64,000 nt of DNA from Bacteroides propionicigenes (lineage in GTDB: Bacteria; Bacteroidota; Bacteroidia; Bacteroidales; Bacteroidaceae): positions 124,001 through 188,000 of the forward strand of contig NZ_JAHBBW010000001.1 of NCBI RefSeq assembly GCF_018390535.1, given 5' to 3'. The translations under genes were made by a program, and so were the position numbers. The notes under the pieces were generated by a model. The model searched no databases and was not told the DNA's origin. It saw only the letters and a list, made by a program, of their open reading frames with translations. Of the stretch, positions 10,390 to 19,476 are shown piece after piece. Position 1 is the stretch's first letter. The number at the start of each line of letters is the position of its first letter.

Positions 10390-12399
10390 ATGAAAAACAT
10401 TAAAACACTTAGTATTATTCTTTTTTCCATACTGACATTTTCAGCATGCAGCACTCCTGAACCTGTAGAACAGGATGGAACTATGCTTTGGCTTGCAAAC
10501 GGACGCAGCTACGAAGATGTTCTTAACTCTGTCGTAACTAAGATAGATAGCAGCCTTACTAAAGAAGAGTATCACATTTATGATGCTGATGGCAAACGCT
10601 ATATCAGTGGTGGTTCCCAATCTGCCATTCGTTACGGAGTCTATGCACTACAAAGAGCAGAAGTTCTCGGCAAAGCAGATACAGGACTGGATATTCACGA
10701 AAAGCCATATTACGAATACCGTATTCTCAATCACTGGGATAATCTTGATGATACTGTAGAAAGAGGTTATGCCGGACTATCCATGTGGGAATGGACTGCA
10801 GAAGAGATTCCTGTAAAGAGAATTCATCATTATGGTGAGCTCTGCGCCTCTGTGGGACTAAACGGTGCTGTGCTCAATAATGTTAATGCCAATCCTCACA
10901 TACTTGATAAAGAACATATTAAAAGAGTATCTCAAATTGCCAATATTCTCAGAGAGTATGGAATAACCACTTATCTCTCAATAAAATGGACAAGTCCTAT
11001 CACTCTCAGCGGGTTAAAATCAGGAGATCCCCTTGATTTAAAAGTTCGCCAATGGTGGAAAGATAAAGCTGCTGAGATATATGCTGCCATTCCCGACTTT
11101 GGCGGTTTCCTTGTAAAAGCAAATTCTGAAGGACAAGCCGGACCGCAAGATTATGGCAGAACCCATGCCGATGGTGCAAATATGCTTGCAGAAGCAGTGG
11201 CTCCCTACGGTGGAATTATCATGTGGAGAGCTTTTGTATATAGTCCTACCAGTAGTGACAGGGCTAACCAAGCGGTGGAAGAATTCAAATCTCTTGACGG
11301 ACAATTTGCAGATAATGTTATTATTCAAATCAAAAACGGTCCTATTGACTTTCAACCGCGTGAACCTTTCAGTCCATTATTCGGACAGCTATACAAAACT
11401 CCCATGATGATGGAATTTCAAATCACCCAAGAATATCTTGGTTTCTCTAATCATCTTGTCTATCATGGTACTACTTATGAAGAAAGCCTTGACAGTGATA
11501 CTTACAGAGATGGAAAAGGTTCTACTGTAGCTAAAATGGTGAAAGCTATTGCAGGGGTTGCAAATACCGGTCAAGATCCTAATTTCTGCGGCTATATTTT
11601 TGCCCAATCCAATTGGTATGCATTCGGTCGTTTAGCATGGAATCCTACGTTAAGTGCCGAACAGATTGCGGACGAATGGGTACACCAAACTTTCATCCGA
11701 CCTAAAGGAATGACCTTCCAAGCCTATGAACAAAAGTTTCTTATCCCTGTCAAAGATATAATGATGAGTTCCCGCGAAACAGCCGTAAATTACATGATGC
11801 CACTTGGTTTCCATCATATATTCGGTGGATCACACTATGGACCGGGACCATGGGAAAGCAGTATAAGACCGGATTGGTCACCTGTATTCTATCACAAAGC
11901 CGACAAAGACGGAGTAGGATTTGACCGTACTCGTAATGGTTCTGCTAATGTAGACCAATACCATGAACCGCTCGCCTCACAATTCAACTCTCTCAAAACC
12001 TGTCCTGAGAATCTACTTCTTTGGTTTCATCATATTCCATGGGACTATAAACTCTCTTCTGGAAGAGAACTTTGGGACGAAATATGCCTGCATTATGACA
12101 AAGGAATCTCACAAGTTGAAAAGTACCAAGAAACGTGGGCAAGTCTCAAACCTTATATCAGTAAGACAATATTTGATGAAGTTACCCTAAAATTAGATAT
12201 TCAGAAAAATGATGCAGAATGGTGGAGAGATGCTTGTATAGGTTATTTCCAGACTTTCTCCAACAAAGAACTTCCCACAGGTGTGAGACCTCTAAAAACT
12301 CCGATCGATTCTCTAATAAAAAGTAGAGTAAAATCCAATCGTTATGGTATGCCTTACCATGATGAAAATCATAAGCCTATCATTATCAAACGTCTGTAA
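10390..12399 (+). CDS. GH67 alpha-glucuronidase, lipoprotein
   Basis: 669 residues. A lipobox ends at Cys20 (LTFSAC). The central barrel carries the GH67 hallmarks RILNHWDNLDDTVERGYAG, GGFLVKANSEGQAGPQDYGR and IKNGPIDFQPREPFSPLFG, the last region containing the family's catalytic acidic residues. The C-terminal helical part includes LLWFHHIPWDYKL. It removes glucuronic acid from the terminal xylose of xylo-oligosaccharides. It is the last gene of the susCD unit and faces a convergent GH10 gene across a perfect 13-bp hairpin. A second GH67 lies at 24796-26799 and is clearly related but lacks the lipobox. Confidence 0.96.
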   Translation: MKNIKTLSIILFSILTFSACSTPEPVEQDGTMLWLANGRSYEDVLNSVVTKIDSSLTKEEYHIYDADGKRYISGGSQSAIRYGVYALQRAEVLGKADTGLDIHEKPYYEYRILNHWDNLDDTVERGYAGLSMWEWTAEEIPVKRIHHYGELCASVGLNGAVLNNVNANPHILDKEHIKRVSQIANILREYGITTYLSIKWTSPITLSGLKSGDPLDLKVRQWWKDKAAEIYAAIPDFGGFLVKANSEGQAGPQDYGRTHADGANMLAEAVAPYGGIIMWRAFVYSPTSSDRANQAVEEFKSLDGQFADNVIIQIKNGPIDFQPREPFSPLFGQLYKTPMMMEFQITQEYLGFSNHLVYHGTTYEESLDSDTYRDGKGSTVAKMVKAIAGVANTGQDPNFCGYIFAQSNWYAFGRLAWNPTLSAEQIADEWVHQTFIRPKGMTFQAYEQKFLIPVKDIMMSSRETAVNYMMPLGFHHIFGGSHYGPGPWESSIRPDWSPVFYHKADKDGVGFDRTRNGSANVDQYHEPLASQFNSLKTCPENLLLWFHHIPWDYKLSSGRELWDEICLHYDKGISQVEKYQETWASLKPYISKTIFDEVTLKLDIQKNDAEWWRDACIGYFQTFSNKELPTGVRPLKTPIDSLIKSRVKSNRYGMPYHDENHKPIIIKRL

Positions 12400-12404
12400 A
12401 AATG

Positions 12405-12443
12405 TTTCACCCACGTATAGAAAAACTCTGTACGTGGGTGAAA
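12405..12443. terminator. Bidirectional terminator between convergent GH67 and GH10
   Basis: A perfect 13-bp inverted repeat (12405-12417 with 12431-12443) with a 13-nt loop lies six bases after the GH67 stop codon and before the convergent GH10 stop at 12551. The arms begin and end in TTT/AAA. Nothing else was seen in 12444-12550. Confidence 0.75.
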
Positions 12444-12550
12444 TTCATTCAGCAATCCTTTATCAAAATAAAAGTTTGTTCTTATAAAAGTGTTTTGTGT
12501 TTGTATAACTTACCTATTATATTTCAAAATCCTGAAATTTCTCTTATACC

Positions 12551-13660
12551 CTATTCTAATAGTTTCTTTATAAACTCTTTCGGCTGATAATCACGATCAA
12601 ACAGCAAAGCATAATCCTTACGCCCTCTCACCGGAAAACCATTCTTCCAAGAATCTCCGTCACTCACACCCCAAGCTGTCACACGGCTCACAATATCAGA
12701 ATGTTTAATAAATAAGTCCATGAACTCAGACATACGACTATTCCATTGTTGGGAAACACTATCGGGCAAAGACTCCGGATAAGGATTCAACATCTTTTTG
12801 TAAGCTACTGTATCAGATACATTGGCAGTGCGCTTTAAAGTTGGCAAAGCAGTCATATCCCATTCTGTTATCATTACTTTAGCACCAGTAGAAGCATAAG
12901 CAACCATGCTTTCCTCGAAATCTTTCAAAGAAGGATAGTCAAGACCTACATGTCCCTGCATTCCGATAGCATCCACACGGAGACCTTTAGATTTCATGTC
13001 ATTTACTAAATTTACGACAGTTTCGCGTTTTCCGGCTTCATGCATATTATAGTCATTATAATATAACTCTGCTTCAGGATCAGCCTCATGAGCATATTGG
13101 AAAGCAAGAGATATAAATTCTTCACCTAAAATCTCATAAAACTTGCTCTTACGATAAGATCCATCCTCAAGAATTGCTTCATTCACAACATCCCAACCCT
13201 TAACACGTCCTTTATAACGGCTAACTATAGTTGTTATATGGTCCTTCAACCGTTGCTTCAACACTTCTGAAGATACATTTTTTCCATCCTTGTCAACACA
13301 GAACCAAGGAGCAAGTTGAGAATGCCAAACCAAACAATGACCGATGATGTACATTCCGTTGTCTTCACCGAACTTTACAAACTCATCCGCTTGACTGAAA
13401 TCATAACGATTCTCCTCCGGATGAATCACTTGGCATTTCATACAATTCTCCGCCACAACCGAATTGAAATGGCGCTTCACAATCTTAACAGCCGCAGTAT
13501 CTATACCGGAAGATTGTTTTGTATTCAAAGCAACACCTATCAAGAATTTGTCGCCCAACACTTCTTTCAAAGAAGCTTCATTTTCCGTTGTTACACGTGT
13601 AGCACAAGAACTTAGAGCCAAACCTGCCAACAATACTAATAACGTTTTTTTGTTGTTCAT
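12551..13660 (-). CDS. GH10 endo-beta-1,4-xylanase, lipoprotein
   Basis: 369 residues with a lipobox at Cys19 (GLALSSC), so probably membrane-anchored and perhaps surface-exposed. It is a single-domain GH10: [12 protein letters not shown], the acid/base motif GWDVVNEAI and the nucleophile motif [11 protein letters not shown] are all intact. It cleaves the xylan backbone internally. The start codon is 54 bp downstream of the esterase stop, so the two form one minus-strand unit. It is strongly similar across its length to the GH10 half of the fusion protein at 20998-23763 (shared [25 protein letters not shown]), which points to duplication. Confidence 0.96.
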   Translation of the reverse strand: MNNKKTLLVLLAGLALSSCATRVTTENEASLKEVLGDKFLIGVALNTKQSSGIDTAAVKIVKRHFNSVVAENCMKCQVIHPEENRYDFSQADEFVKFGEDNGMYIIGHCLVWHSQLAPWFCVDKDGKNVSSEVLKQRLKDHITTIVSRYKGRVKGWDVVNEAILEDGSYRKSKFYEILGEEFISLAFQYAHEADPEAELYYNDYNMHEAGKRETVVNLVNDMKSKGLRVDAIGMQGHVGLDYPSLKDFEESMVAYASTGAKVMITEWDMTALPTLKRTANVSDTVAYKKMLNPYPESLPDSVSQQWNSRMSEFMDLFIKHSDIVSRVTAWGVSDGDSWKNGFPVRGRKDYALLFDRDYQPKEFIKKLLE

Positions 13661-13714
13661 GCTTTTTTGTTTAATGATTATAAAATATAAATATGAAAAA
13701 TTGAAAATAAATTA

Positions 13715-15589
13715 TTACCAATTATCCGTCCGAAAAGGTGAAGCTAACAATCCTTCCTTATTGCACAAATTAGCATCCTCCGGATTGTTACTCCAAGCAT
13801 AACGTACTGCAACAGGATTCTTCACAATCTTACTACTTACAATAACCTTATTACCTCGTATCACGGCATCTGCCCATACAAACTTTTGATCTTCACCTGC
13901 AATCGCAAAATGTCTCAGAGTTTTCCCTTCTTTACAAATCAGTCCACGACCGATTTCTGTAAAAGTCAAGATTATCTTATCACCTTCCACTTTCATTTCT
14001 TTATATAGAGGCCCCGAACCAGTAATTTTCTCTCCATACACAAGCTTACGAGCACCCAAGAAAAGCCGCTGTGCAACCACCTTTTTGTTTAATGGATGTA
14101 TATCATTCCACTCACCCACATCATAAGTAACCGCCAAAGAAGTGTAAGGTACATTCAATGCCGTTTTTAATTGAGCCTCGCGTATCCTCGCCCAGCCACT
14201 ATCGGAAGGGCTATCATTCTTTTCCATAAAATTAGGTAACTGTACCAATAAGAAAGGCATATCAGGCATATTCCAAAGCTCCCGCCAATCCTTAATCAAA
14301 GCTTCCAATAAAGAAGCATATATTTGCGGACGTCCGGTATTACTTTCACCCTGATACCATATAGTTCCTTTCACCTGATAATTACTAATTGGATAGATCA
14401 TACCACTGTAAAGCCCAGAACCTGCCCTATTCAAATTCTTTAGTCTATCGGCATATTTTACAACTTCATTCTGATTAATGCCTATCTTATATTTCCAAGT
14501 GCCGGTAAGTTCTATTTCCGCATCATCTCCTACAATTTTATAGTTCTTACCTTTGACGAAACCGCCATTTGCAGAATTCGCAGTAAGCCTTACAGTTATC
14601 ACATTTTTGCCTTCTGTCAGAACTCCTGCCGGAATATCATACTTACGTGGAGGATAAGTATAGGAAGTAAAACCTACAAAAGTACCGTTGACGAAAATGG
14701 AATCACTGTCAACCAGTGTCCCCATATAAAGGCGTGCATGTCTTCCCACCATAGATTCGGGGACACTAAAGGTTTTCCTATACCATACAGTACCTCTTGT
14801 ATGGATACCATTTTCCCGCCAATACCCTGGAACTTCCATTGTAGCCCAGTCCATATCATCCATATTTTTCTGTTGCCATTTACCAGCTCCTTTATCTTGC
14901 TTTGCTAATCTCATACTATCCAAAGCAGCCTTATCAAAAACTAATTCAGGAAACATTTTTAAGTTTTTCTGACTCACCCAGCTTTCTATGGCCGAACCAC
15001 CCAAACTAGACACCAGCATTCCTACAGGCACTTTATATCTATCATATGCTTCCTGAGCAAAGAAGTAAGCTAATGATGTCCAATTCAACACATCGGAAGC
15101 AACAGCTGAATGCCAACCGGCATTACCTGCAATATCTTCCTTCAACCCTCCTACAGAATTCTGAGTAGGTACCTTATAATGCCGTATCATATGGTTGTTC
15201 GACACATTAATTTCAGGGAACATCTCTGTAAGACGCGCAATAGGAGTTTCCTGATTAGATTGACCGGAACAAAGCCAAACATCTCCCACCAAAACATCGC
15301 GAATCACACGTTCATTCACTTCCAAAAGGAAAGGTCCCCCGGCCTTCTGCGGTGGCAAAAGAACCTGCCAACTTCCCGTTGCATCGGTCTCTGTATTATA
15401 ATGTTTTCCCTGAAAACGTACAGTTACTTTCTCTCCGGGAGAAGCCCAACCCCATATTTTTAATTCCACATCACGTTGTAATACCATTCTATCACTTACC
15501 AGACGAGGAAGTCGAACTTTAGCTGAAAGCGGCAATAGAACAGTAAAGGATAAGAAAATAAGGCAAACAATTAACAAAAATCTTTTCAT
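13715..15589 (-). CDS. Sialate O-acetylesterase-like carbohydrate esterase (probable acetylxylan esterase)
   Basis: 624 residues with a signal peptide (ending near LPLSAK). An SGNH-type catalytic core is visible: the serine in LCSGQSNQETPI, LVSSLGGSAIESW, IWYQGESNTGRP and the D-x-H pair in GEWNDIHPL. A GH2-like jelly-roll (TVWYRKTFSVPE ... SIFVNGTFVG) is inserted in the middle of the core, and a C-terminal beta domain follows the catalytic histidine. The family annotation says sialate esterase, but in a xylan locus the likely substrate is O-acetyl xylose. It is the first gene of the minus-strand unit, directly behind the promoter at 15616. A shorter paralogue lies at 17799-19433. Confidence 0.88.
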   Translation of the reverse strand: MKRFLLIVCLIFLSFTVLLPLSAKVRLPRLVSDRMVLQRDVELKIWGWASPGEKVTVRFQGKHYNTETDATGSWQVLLPPQKAGGPFLLEVNERVIRDVLVGDVWLCSGQSNQETPIARLTEMFPEINVSNNHMIRHYKVPTQNSVGGLKEDIAGNAGWHSAVASDVLNWTSLAYFFAQEAYDRYKVPVGMLVSSLGGSAIESWVSQKNLKMFPELVFDKAALDSMRLAKQDKGAGKWQQKNMDDMDWATMEVPGYWRENGIHTRGTVWYRKTFSVPESMVGRHARLYMGTLVDSDSIFVNGTFVGFTSYTYPPRKYDIPAGVLTEGKNVITVRLTANSANGGFVKGKNYKIVGDDAEIELTGTWKYKIGINQNEVVKYADRLKNLNRAGSGLYSGMIYPISNYQVKGTIWYQGESNTGRPQIYASLLEALIKDWRELWNMPDMPFLLVQLPNFMEKNDSPSDSGWARIREAQLKTALNVPYTSLAVTYDVGEWNDIHPLNKKVVAQRLFLGARKLVYGEKITGSGPLYKEMKVEGDKIILTFTEIGRGLICKEGKTLRHFAIAGEDQKFVWADAVIRGNKVIVSSKIVKNPVAVRYAWSNNPEDANLCNKEGLLASPFRTDNW

Positions 15590-15615
15590 ACTCTAAGTCG
15601 GATTATTGATTGTGT

Positions 15616-15623
15616 CAAAATTA
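15616..15623 (-). promoter_or_regulatory. -7 element of the esterase-GH10 unit
   Basis: Minus-strand TAATTTTG, a full match to TAnnTTTG, 27 bases before the esterase ATG at 15589. It lies 59 bp after the last of three 21-bp-phased repeats. Confidence 0.65.
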
Positions 15624-15674
15624 CACAATCCCTCCTAAACGAGAGAAAAAATATGTTACGCTTTTTTTTCACTA

Positions 15675-15724
15675 AAATTACAATATCATTCATGGTGTTA
15701 CCTTTTCTTTTCCTTATGTAACAA
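15675..15724 (-). promoter_or_regulatory. 21-bp-phased operator repeats, minus-strand unit
   Basis: Reading the minus strand, TTGTTACA begins at 15724, AGGTAACA at 15703 and a weaker TGTAATTT at 15682, again in 21-bp steps. The last begins 59 bp from the -7 element at 15623. The words are less perfect than at susC, but spacing and phase are the same. Confidence 0.5.
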
Positions 15725-15907
15725 ACGACAAATACAACATCATATCAAGCCTTCAAACGACATAAAGTACCATTATACAATGACTACAAATCACAGCTAT
15801 CCATTTTCAAAAATCCCGTTCGATTCTAAGAACTATAATATAATCGGCAGTACTCAGAAGCTCCACAAAACCCCAAAAACAAGATGCATAATGCAGTGTG
15901 ACGATTA

Positions 15908-15938
15908 ATGTAACATATAAGACAAAAGATGTAACATA
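15908..15938 (+). promoter_or_regulatory. 21-bp-phased operator repeats upstream of GH35 unit
   Basis: ATGTAACATA occurs at 15908 and again, identically, at 15929, 21 bp apart. The second copy begins 59 bp before the -7 element at 15988, the same distance as at susC. No convincing third copy is seen 21 bp further upstream. Confidence 0.65.
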
Positions 15939-15987
15939 CAATAAGCTTTGTGATACATATTCTAAAGCAAATTAAAAAGCAGTTATC

Positions 15988-15995
15988 TACCTTTG
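15988..15995 (+). promoter_or_regulatory. -7 element of the GH35-to-GH67 unit
   Basis: TACCTTTG matches TAnnTTTG. It lies 36 bases before the ATG at 16031 and downstream of the possible GTG start at 15950, which decides the start of the GH35 gene. The rest of 15590-16030 is a divergent promoter region without genes. Confidence 0.65.
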
Positions 15996-16030
15996 TAAAG
16001 TTTCATAAAGACAGCTTATTTGAAAACCGT

Positions 16031-17740
16031 ATGAAGAGATTAATTTCATTTTTAATTTTAAGTTACCTTACCATTGGATGCATCATTGCACAACACAGTA
16101 GTTTGCAAAAACAGGGCACTGCTACTCAACTTGTTGTAAATGGTTCTCCTTTCCTTATATTAGGAGGCGAGCTGGGTAATTCATCAGCGGCTTGCACACA
16201 AGACATAGAACGTATTTTCCCGAAATTAGAAAAAATGGGATTAAATACAGTATTAGTTCCCGCTTATTGGGATTTAATAGAACCGATTGAAGGTAATTTT
16301 GATTTCACACTTACGGATAAAGTCCTGCAACAAGCACGCCAGAACAATCTGAAAATTGTCTTTTTATGGTTTGGCGCTTGGAAGAATTCAATGAGTTGTT
16401 ATGCTCCTTTATGGTTTAAAAAAAACTACAAAAAATATCCACGTGCATACACTCAAAATGGAAAACCACTTGAAATAGCCAGTGCTTTTTCTGCAACTGT
16501 GCAAGATGCCGATCACCGAGCATTCTCCAAATGGATGCAACATATAGCCGCTGCCGACAAAGAAGAAGGTACAGTGATTATGATACAAATAGAAAATGAA
16601 ATCGGCATGCTGGAAGATGCACGCGATTATTCACGCGAAGCCAATAAAGCATTTAATGCCCCCATACCTGCAGAATTCATGACCTATTTACAAAAAAACA
16701 AAAAAACACTTCACCCGCAAATGCTAAAGAAATGGGAAAGTCAAGGATGCAAGAAACAGGGTAATTGGCAGGAAGTATTCGGAGCTGATATTTATACCGA
16801 TGAGATTTTTATGGCATGGCACTATGCCAAATATGTGGAACGACTGGCACAGACTGCCCGCTCCACATATAATATCCCGTTATATGTCAATGCAGCAATG
16901 AATAGCCGTGGACGTAAACCGGGCGAATACCCTTCAGCAGGCCCATTAGCGCATTTAATTGATGTATGGCATTGTGGAGCGCCGAGTATTGATATTCTTG
17001 CCCCTGACTTGTACGATGATGGGTTCAAGAACTGGGTAGCACAATATAAATTGCACAACAATCCTCTTTTCATTCCTGAAATACGTCTGACAGACAATAA
17101 CGGTGTACGCGCCTTCTACATACTCGGTGAACATGACGCCATTGGCATCAGCCCTTTCTCCATAGAAGACGGTAGCGAATTACCTACCGCCCCCTTGGTA
17201 CAAAGCTATGCCAAACTAAAGGAGTTGACACCCCTGATTACCCGCTATCAGGGTAAGGATGTGATGAAAGGATTACTTTTTGACAAAACAGACAAAGAAC
17301 GTATTTTTACGGACAACGATCTCACCATAACTGCTCGCCACTACTTCACCCTACCTTGGGACTCGCGCGCCACCGACGGCAGTATCTGGCCCGAAGGAGG
17401 AGGTATCCTTATAAGACTATCTATAAATGAATATATCTTAGCCGGTAGCGGTATTGTTTTGGAATTTGCCAAGACCACGGAAAAACAAGCCGCTGAAAGC
17501 CATAAGCAGTTGGGCGAAGACGGATTTGCCTTGGGCAACGAATATGCACAAAACAAGACAACCACCTTCCGTGGGAAGCGGTGTGGCATAGGATATATAG
17601 ACGAAGTGACAGTGGACAAAACCGGAAAGTTCCGCTATATCCGTCGGCTTAATGGCGACCAAGATCATCAGGGACGCCATGTACGTATCTCTGTAGGAGA
17701 ATTCAAGATACTGCACATACAGCTGTACGAGTATCAGTAA
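16031..17740 (+). CDS. GH35 family glycoside hydrolase (beta-galactosidase-like, with DUF5597-type C-terminus)
   Basis: 569 residues from the ATG at 16031. The reading frame is open from a GTG at 15950, but the promoter lies between the two, and only the ATG start gives a clean signal peptide (MKRLISFLILSYLTIGCIIAQ). The barrel shows the GH35 acid/base motif MIQIENEIGML and the nucleophile motif LFIPEIRLTD, with GLNTVLVPAYWDLIEPIEG near the N-terminus. The last about 150 residues resemble the DUF5597 C-terminal domain of this subgroup. It heads a long enzyme and transport operon. A GH35 in a xylan locus suggests galactose, or another beta-linked sugar, on xylan side chains; the exact substrate is not readable from sequence. 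Confidence 0.88.
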   Translation: MKRLISFLILSYLTIGCIIAQHSSLQKQGTATQLVVNGSPFLILGGELGNSSAACTQDIERIFPKLEKMGLNTVLVPAYWDLIEPIEGNFDFTLTDKVLQQARQNNLKIVFLWFGAWKNSMSCYAPLWFKKNYKKYPRAYTQNGKPLEIASAFSATVQDADHRAFSKWMQHIAAADKEEGTVIMIQIENEIGMLEDARDYSREANKAFNAPIPAEFMTYLQKNKKTLHPQMLKKWESQGCKKQGNWQEVFGADIYTDEIFMAWHYAKYVERLAQTARSTYNIPLYVNAAMNSRGRKPGEYPSAGPLAHLIDVWHCGAPSIDILAPDLYDDGFKNWVAQYKLHNNPLFIPEIRLTDNNGVRAFYILGEHDAIGISPFSIEDGSELPTAPLVQSYAKLKELTPLITRYQGKDVMKGLLFDKTDKERIFTDNDLTITARHYFTLPWDSRATDGSIWPEGGGILIRLSINEYILAGSGIVLEFAKTTEKQAAESHKQLGEDGFALGNEYAQNKTTTFRGKRCGIGYIDEVTVDKTGKFRYIRRLNGDQDHQGRHVRISVGEFKILHIQLYEYQ

Positions 17741-17798
17741 GCAATCCGGATAGAATGAATGAATTACCTGTAAACATAGATATACAATAAAAAATAGA

Positions 17799-19433
17799 AT
17801 GATGAAAAGTTTGGTTTATGATAAAATTAGGTTAGGAGTAGCAGTGTTACTTTGCCTTTGCACTTCCTCATGGGTAAATGCAAAGGTAAAGTTGCCTGCT
17901 TTAATTTCAGACGGAATGGTACTGCAACGTGAGCGACCTGTCAAAGTATGGGGTACAGCAGACGCAGGCGAATACATTACCGTAAAGTTACTGAGAAAAA
18001 GCTATCATGCTACTGCTGATGCCAACGGACATTGGAGTATCGCACTGCCACCGCTGAAAGCCGGTGGACCTTACCAAATGCAAATCAATGACATCAAACT
18101 GAATAACATATTAATAGGTGATGTATGGCTTTGTTCGGGGCAATCAAACATGGAACTCCCAGTAAAACGAGTGATGGATATGTTTGCCCAAGAAATCCTC
18201 AGTTACAACAATGAAAAAATTCGCCATATCATTATTCCTAAAGAATACAATTTCCATACGCCACAAGAAGAATTATCTTCAACAAGTTGGAAAGCGCTGA
18301 CACAAGAAAATGTTATGGATTTTTCCGCTCTTGCTTACTTTTTCGCCAAGGAGATGTACGAAAAGACTGGTATACCTATAGGACTTATCAACTCCAGTTG
18401 GGGAGGTACACCGGTAGAGGCATGGATTAGCGAAGACGGATTAAAAGAGTTTCCTTTATACGTCAATACCAAACGTCTGTATGAAGACGATGCCTACTGC
18501 ACTCACATCAAGAAACTTGAGGGAGAAAGCTTCTACCGTTGGAACCTGTCACTCTATCGTGGCGACGCGGGATTACACGAATCGACGCCTTGGTATGCAA
18601 CCGATTATGATGACCACAATTGGCGAACAGTAAATATGTTCTCGACATCATGGGGGAATAATGGTCTAAACCCTATTGGCGGTTCACATTGGCTGCGCCA
18701 AAATATAGAAATACCACAAGCATGGACTGGTAAAGAAGCGACATTACGTTTGGGATGTATTGTCGATGCTGATTCTGTATATGTCAATGGAATTTTTGTC
18801 GGAACCACCGGTTATCAGTATCCACCCCGTATCTACCGGATACCTGCCGGTGTATTAAAATCCGGAGAAAACAATATAACCGTACGCATTATCAGTAACG
18901 GTGGTCAGCCGAACTTCGTACAAGAAAAGCCATACAAGATAATCTGTGACAACGAAGAAATTAATCTGAAACAGGAATGGAAATATCGATTAGGAGCTCC
19001 CATGCCGCCCTCTCCGGATATGATGTTCTTCTGTTACAAACCGGTATGTTTGTACAATGCCATGATAGCTCCACTGCAAAACTATTCCATACGGGGCGTA
19101 CTGTGGTATCAAGGCGAATCAAACGTAGCACGTCGAAATGAATATACAAAACTTTTGACAGCCATGATTGCTGACTGGCGTCATACATTCAATCAACCGA
19201 AACTGCCTTTCTATATTGTAGAATTGGCAGACTTTCTATCAAAAGATGATATCGGCGGCCGCAAAGCTTGGGCGGAAATGCGTCAAGAACAAGCCAAAGC
19301 TGCTTCTGCCAATCAGGACACTTATCTCATACAAAACAGCGATTTAGGAGAATGGAATGATATCCATCCGCTTGATAAAAAGACTTTAGGAAAACGTATT
19401 GCCGAAAGCGCTTTAAATAGTATGAAACGATAA
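17799..19433 (+). CDS. Sialate O-acetylesterase-like carbohydrate esterase, short form
   Basis: 544 residues with a signal peptide (ending near SWVNAK). Catalytic motifs are intact: LCSGQSNMELPV, LINSSWGGTPVEAW, LWYQGESNVAR and GEWNDIHPLDKK. As in its paralogue at 13715-15589, a jelly-roll (SVYVNGIFVGTTGYQYPP) is inserted in the core. It stops about 20 residues after the catalytic histidine, so it lacks the roughly 80-residue C-terminal beta domain of the paralogue. It lies 58 bp after GH35 and just before the transporter gene. Probably removes acetyl groups from xylan or xylo-oligosaccharides. Exported; no lipobox. Confidence 0.88.
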   Translation: MMKSLVYDKIRLGVAVLLCLCTSSWVNAKVKLPALISDGMVLQRERPVKVWGTADAGEYITVKLLRKSYHATADANGHWSIALPPLKAGGPYQMQINDIKLNNILIGDVWLCSGQSNMELPVKRVMDMFAQEILSYNNEKIRHIIIPKEYNFHTPQEELSSTSWKALTQENVMDFSALAYFFAKEMYEKTGIPIGLINSSWGGTPVEAWISEDGLKEFPLYVNTKRLYEDDAYCTHIKKLEGESFYRWNLSLYRGDAGLHESTPWYATDYDDHNWRTVNMFSTSWGNNGLNPIGGSHWLRQNIEIPQAWTGKEATLRLGCIVDADSVYVNGIFVGTTGYQYPPRIYRIPAGVLKSGENNITVRIISNGGQPNFVQEKPYKIICDNEEINLKQEWKYRLGAPMPPSPDMMFFCYKPVCLYNAMIAPLQNYSIRGVLWYQGESNVARRNEYTKLLTAMIADWRHTFNQPKLPFYIVELADFLSKDDIGGRKAWAEMRQEQAKAASANQDTYLIQNSDLGEWNDIHPLDKKTLGKRIAESALNSMKR

Positions 19434-19476
19434 TACGCAAACTCTTGAAATGATTAAACCTATAAAGAATAAAAAA

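Noticed and set aside
15950..16030. Upstream GTG start for the GH35 gene.
   Set aside because: A -7 promoter element lies downstream of it at 15988, and the ATG at 16031 begins directly with a signal peptide.
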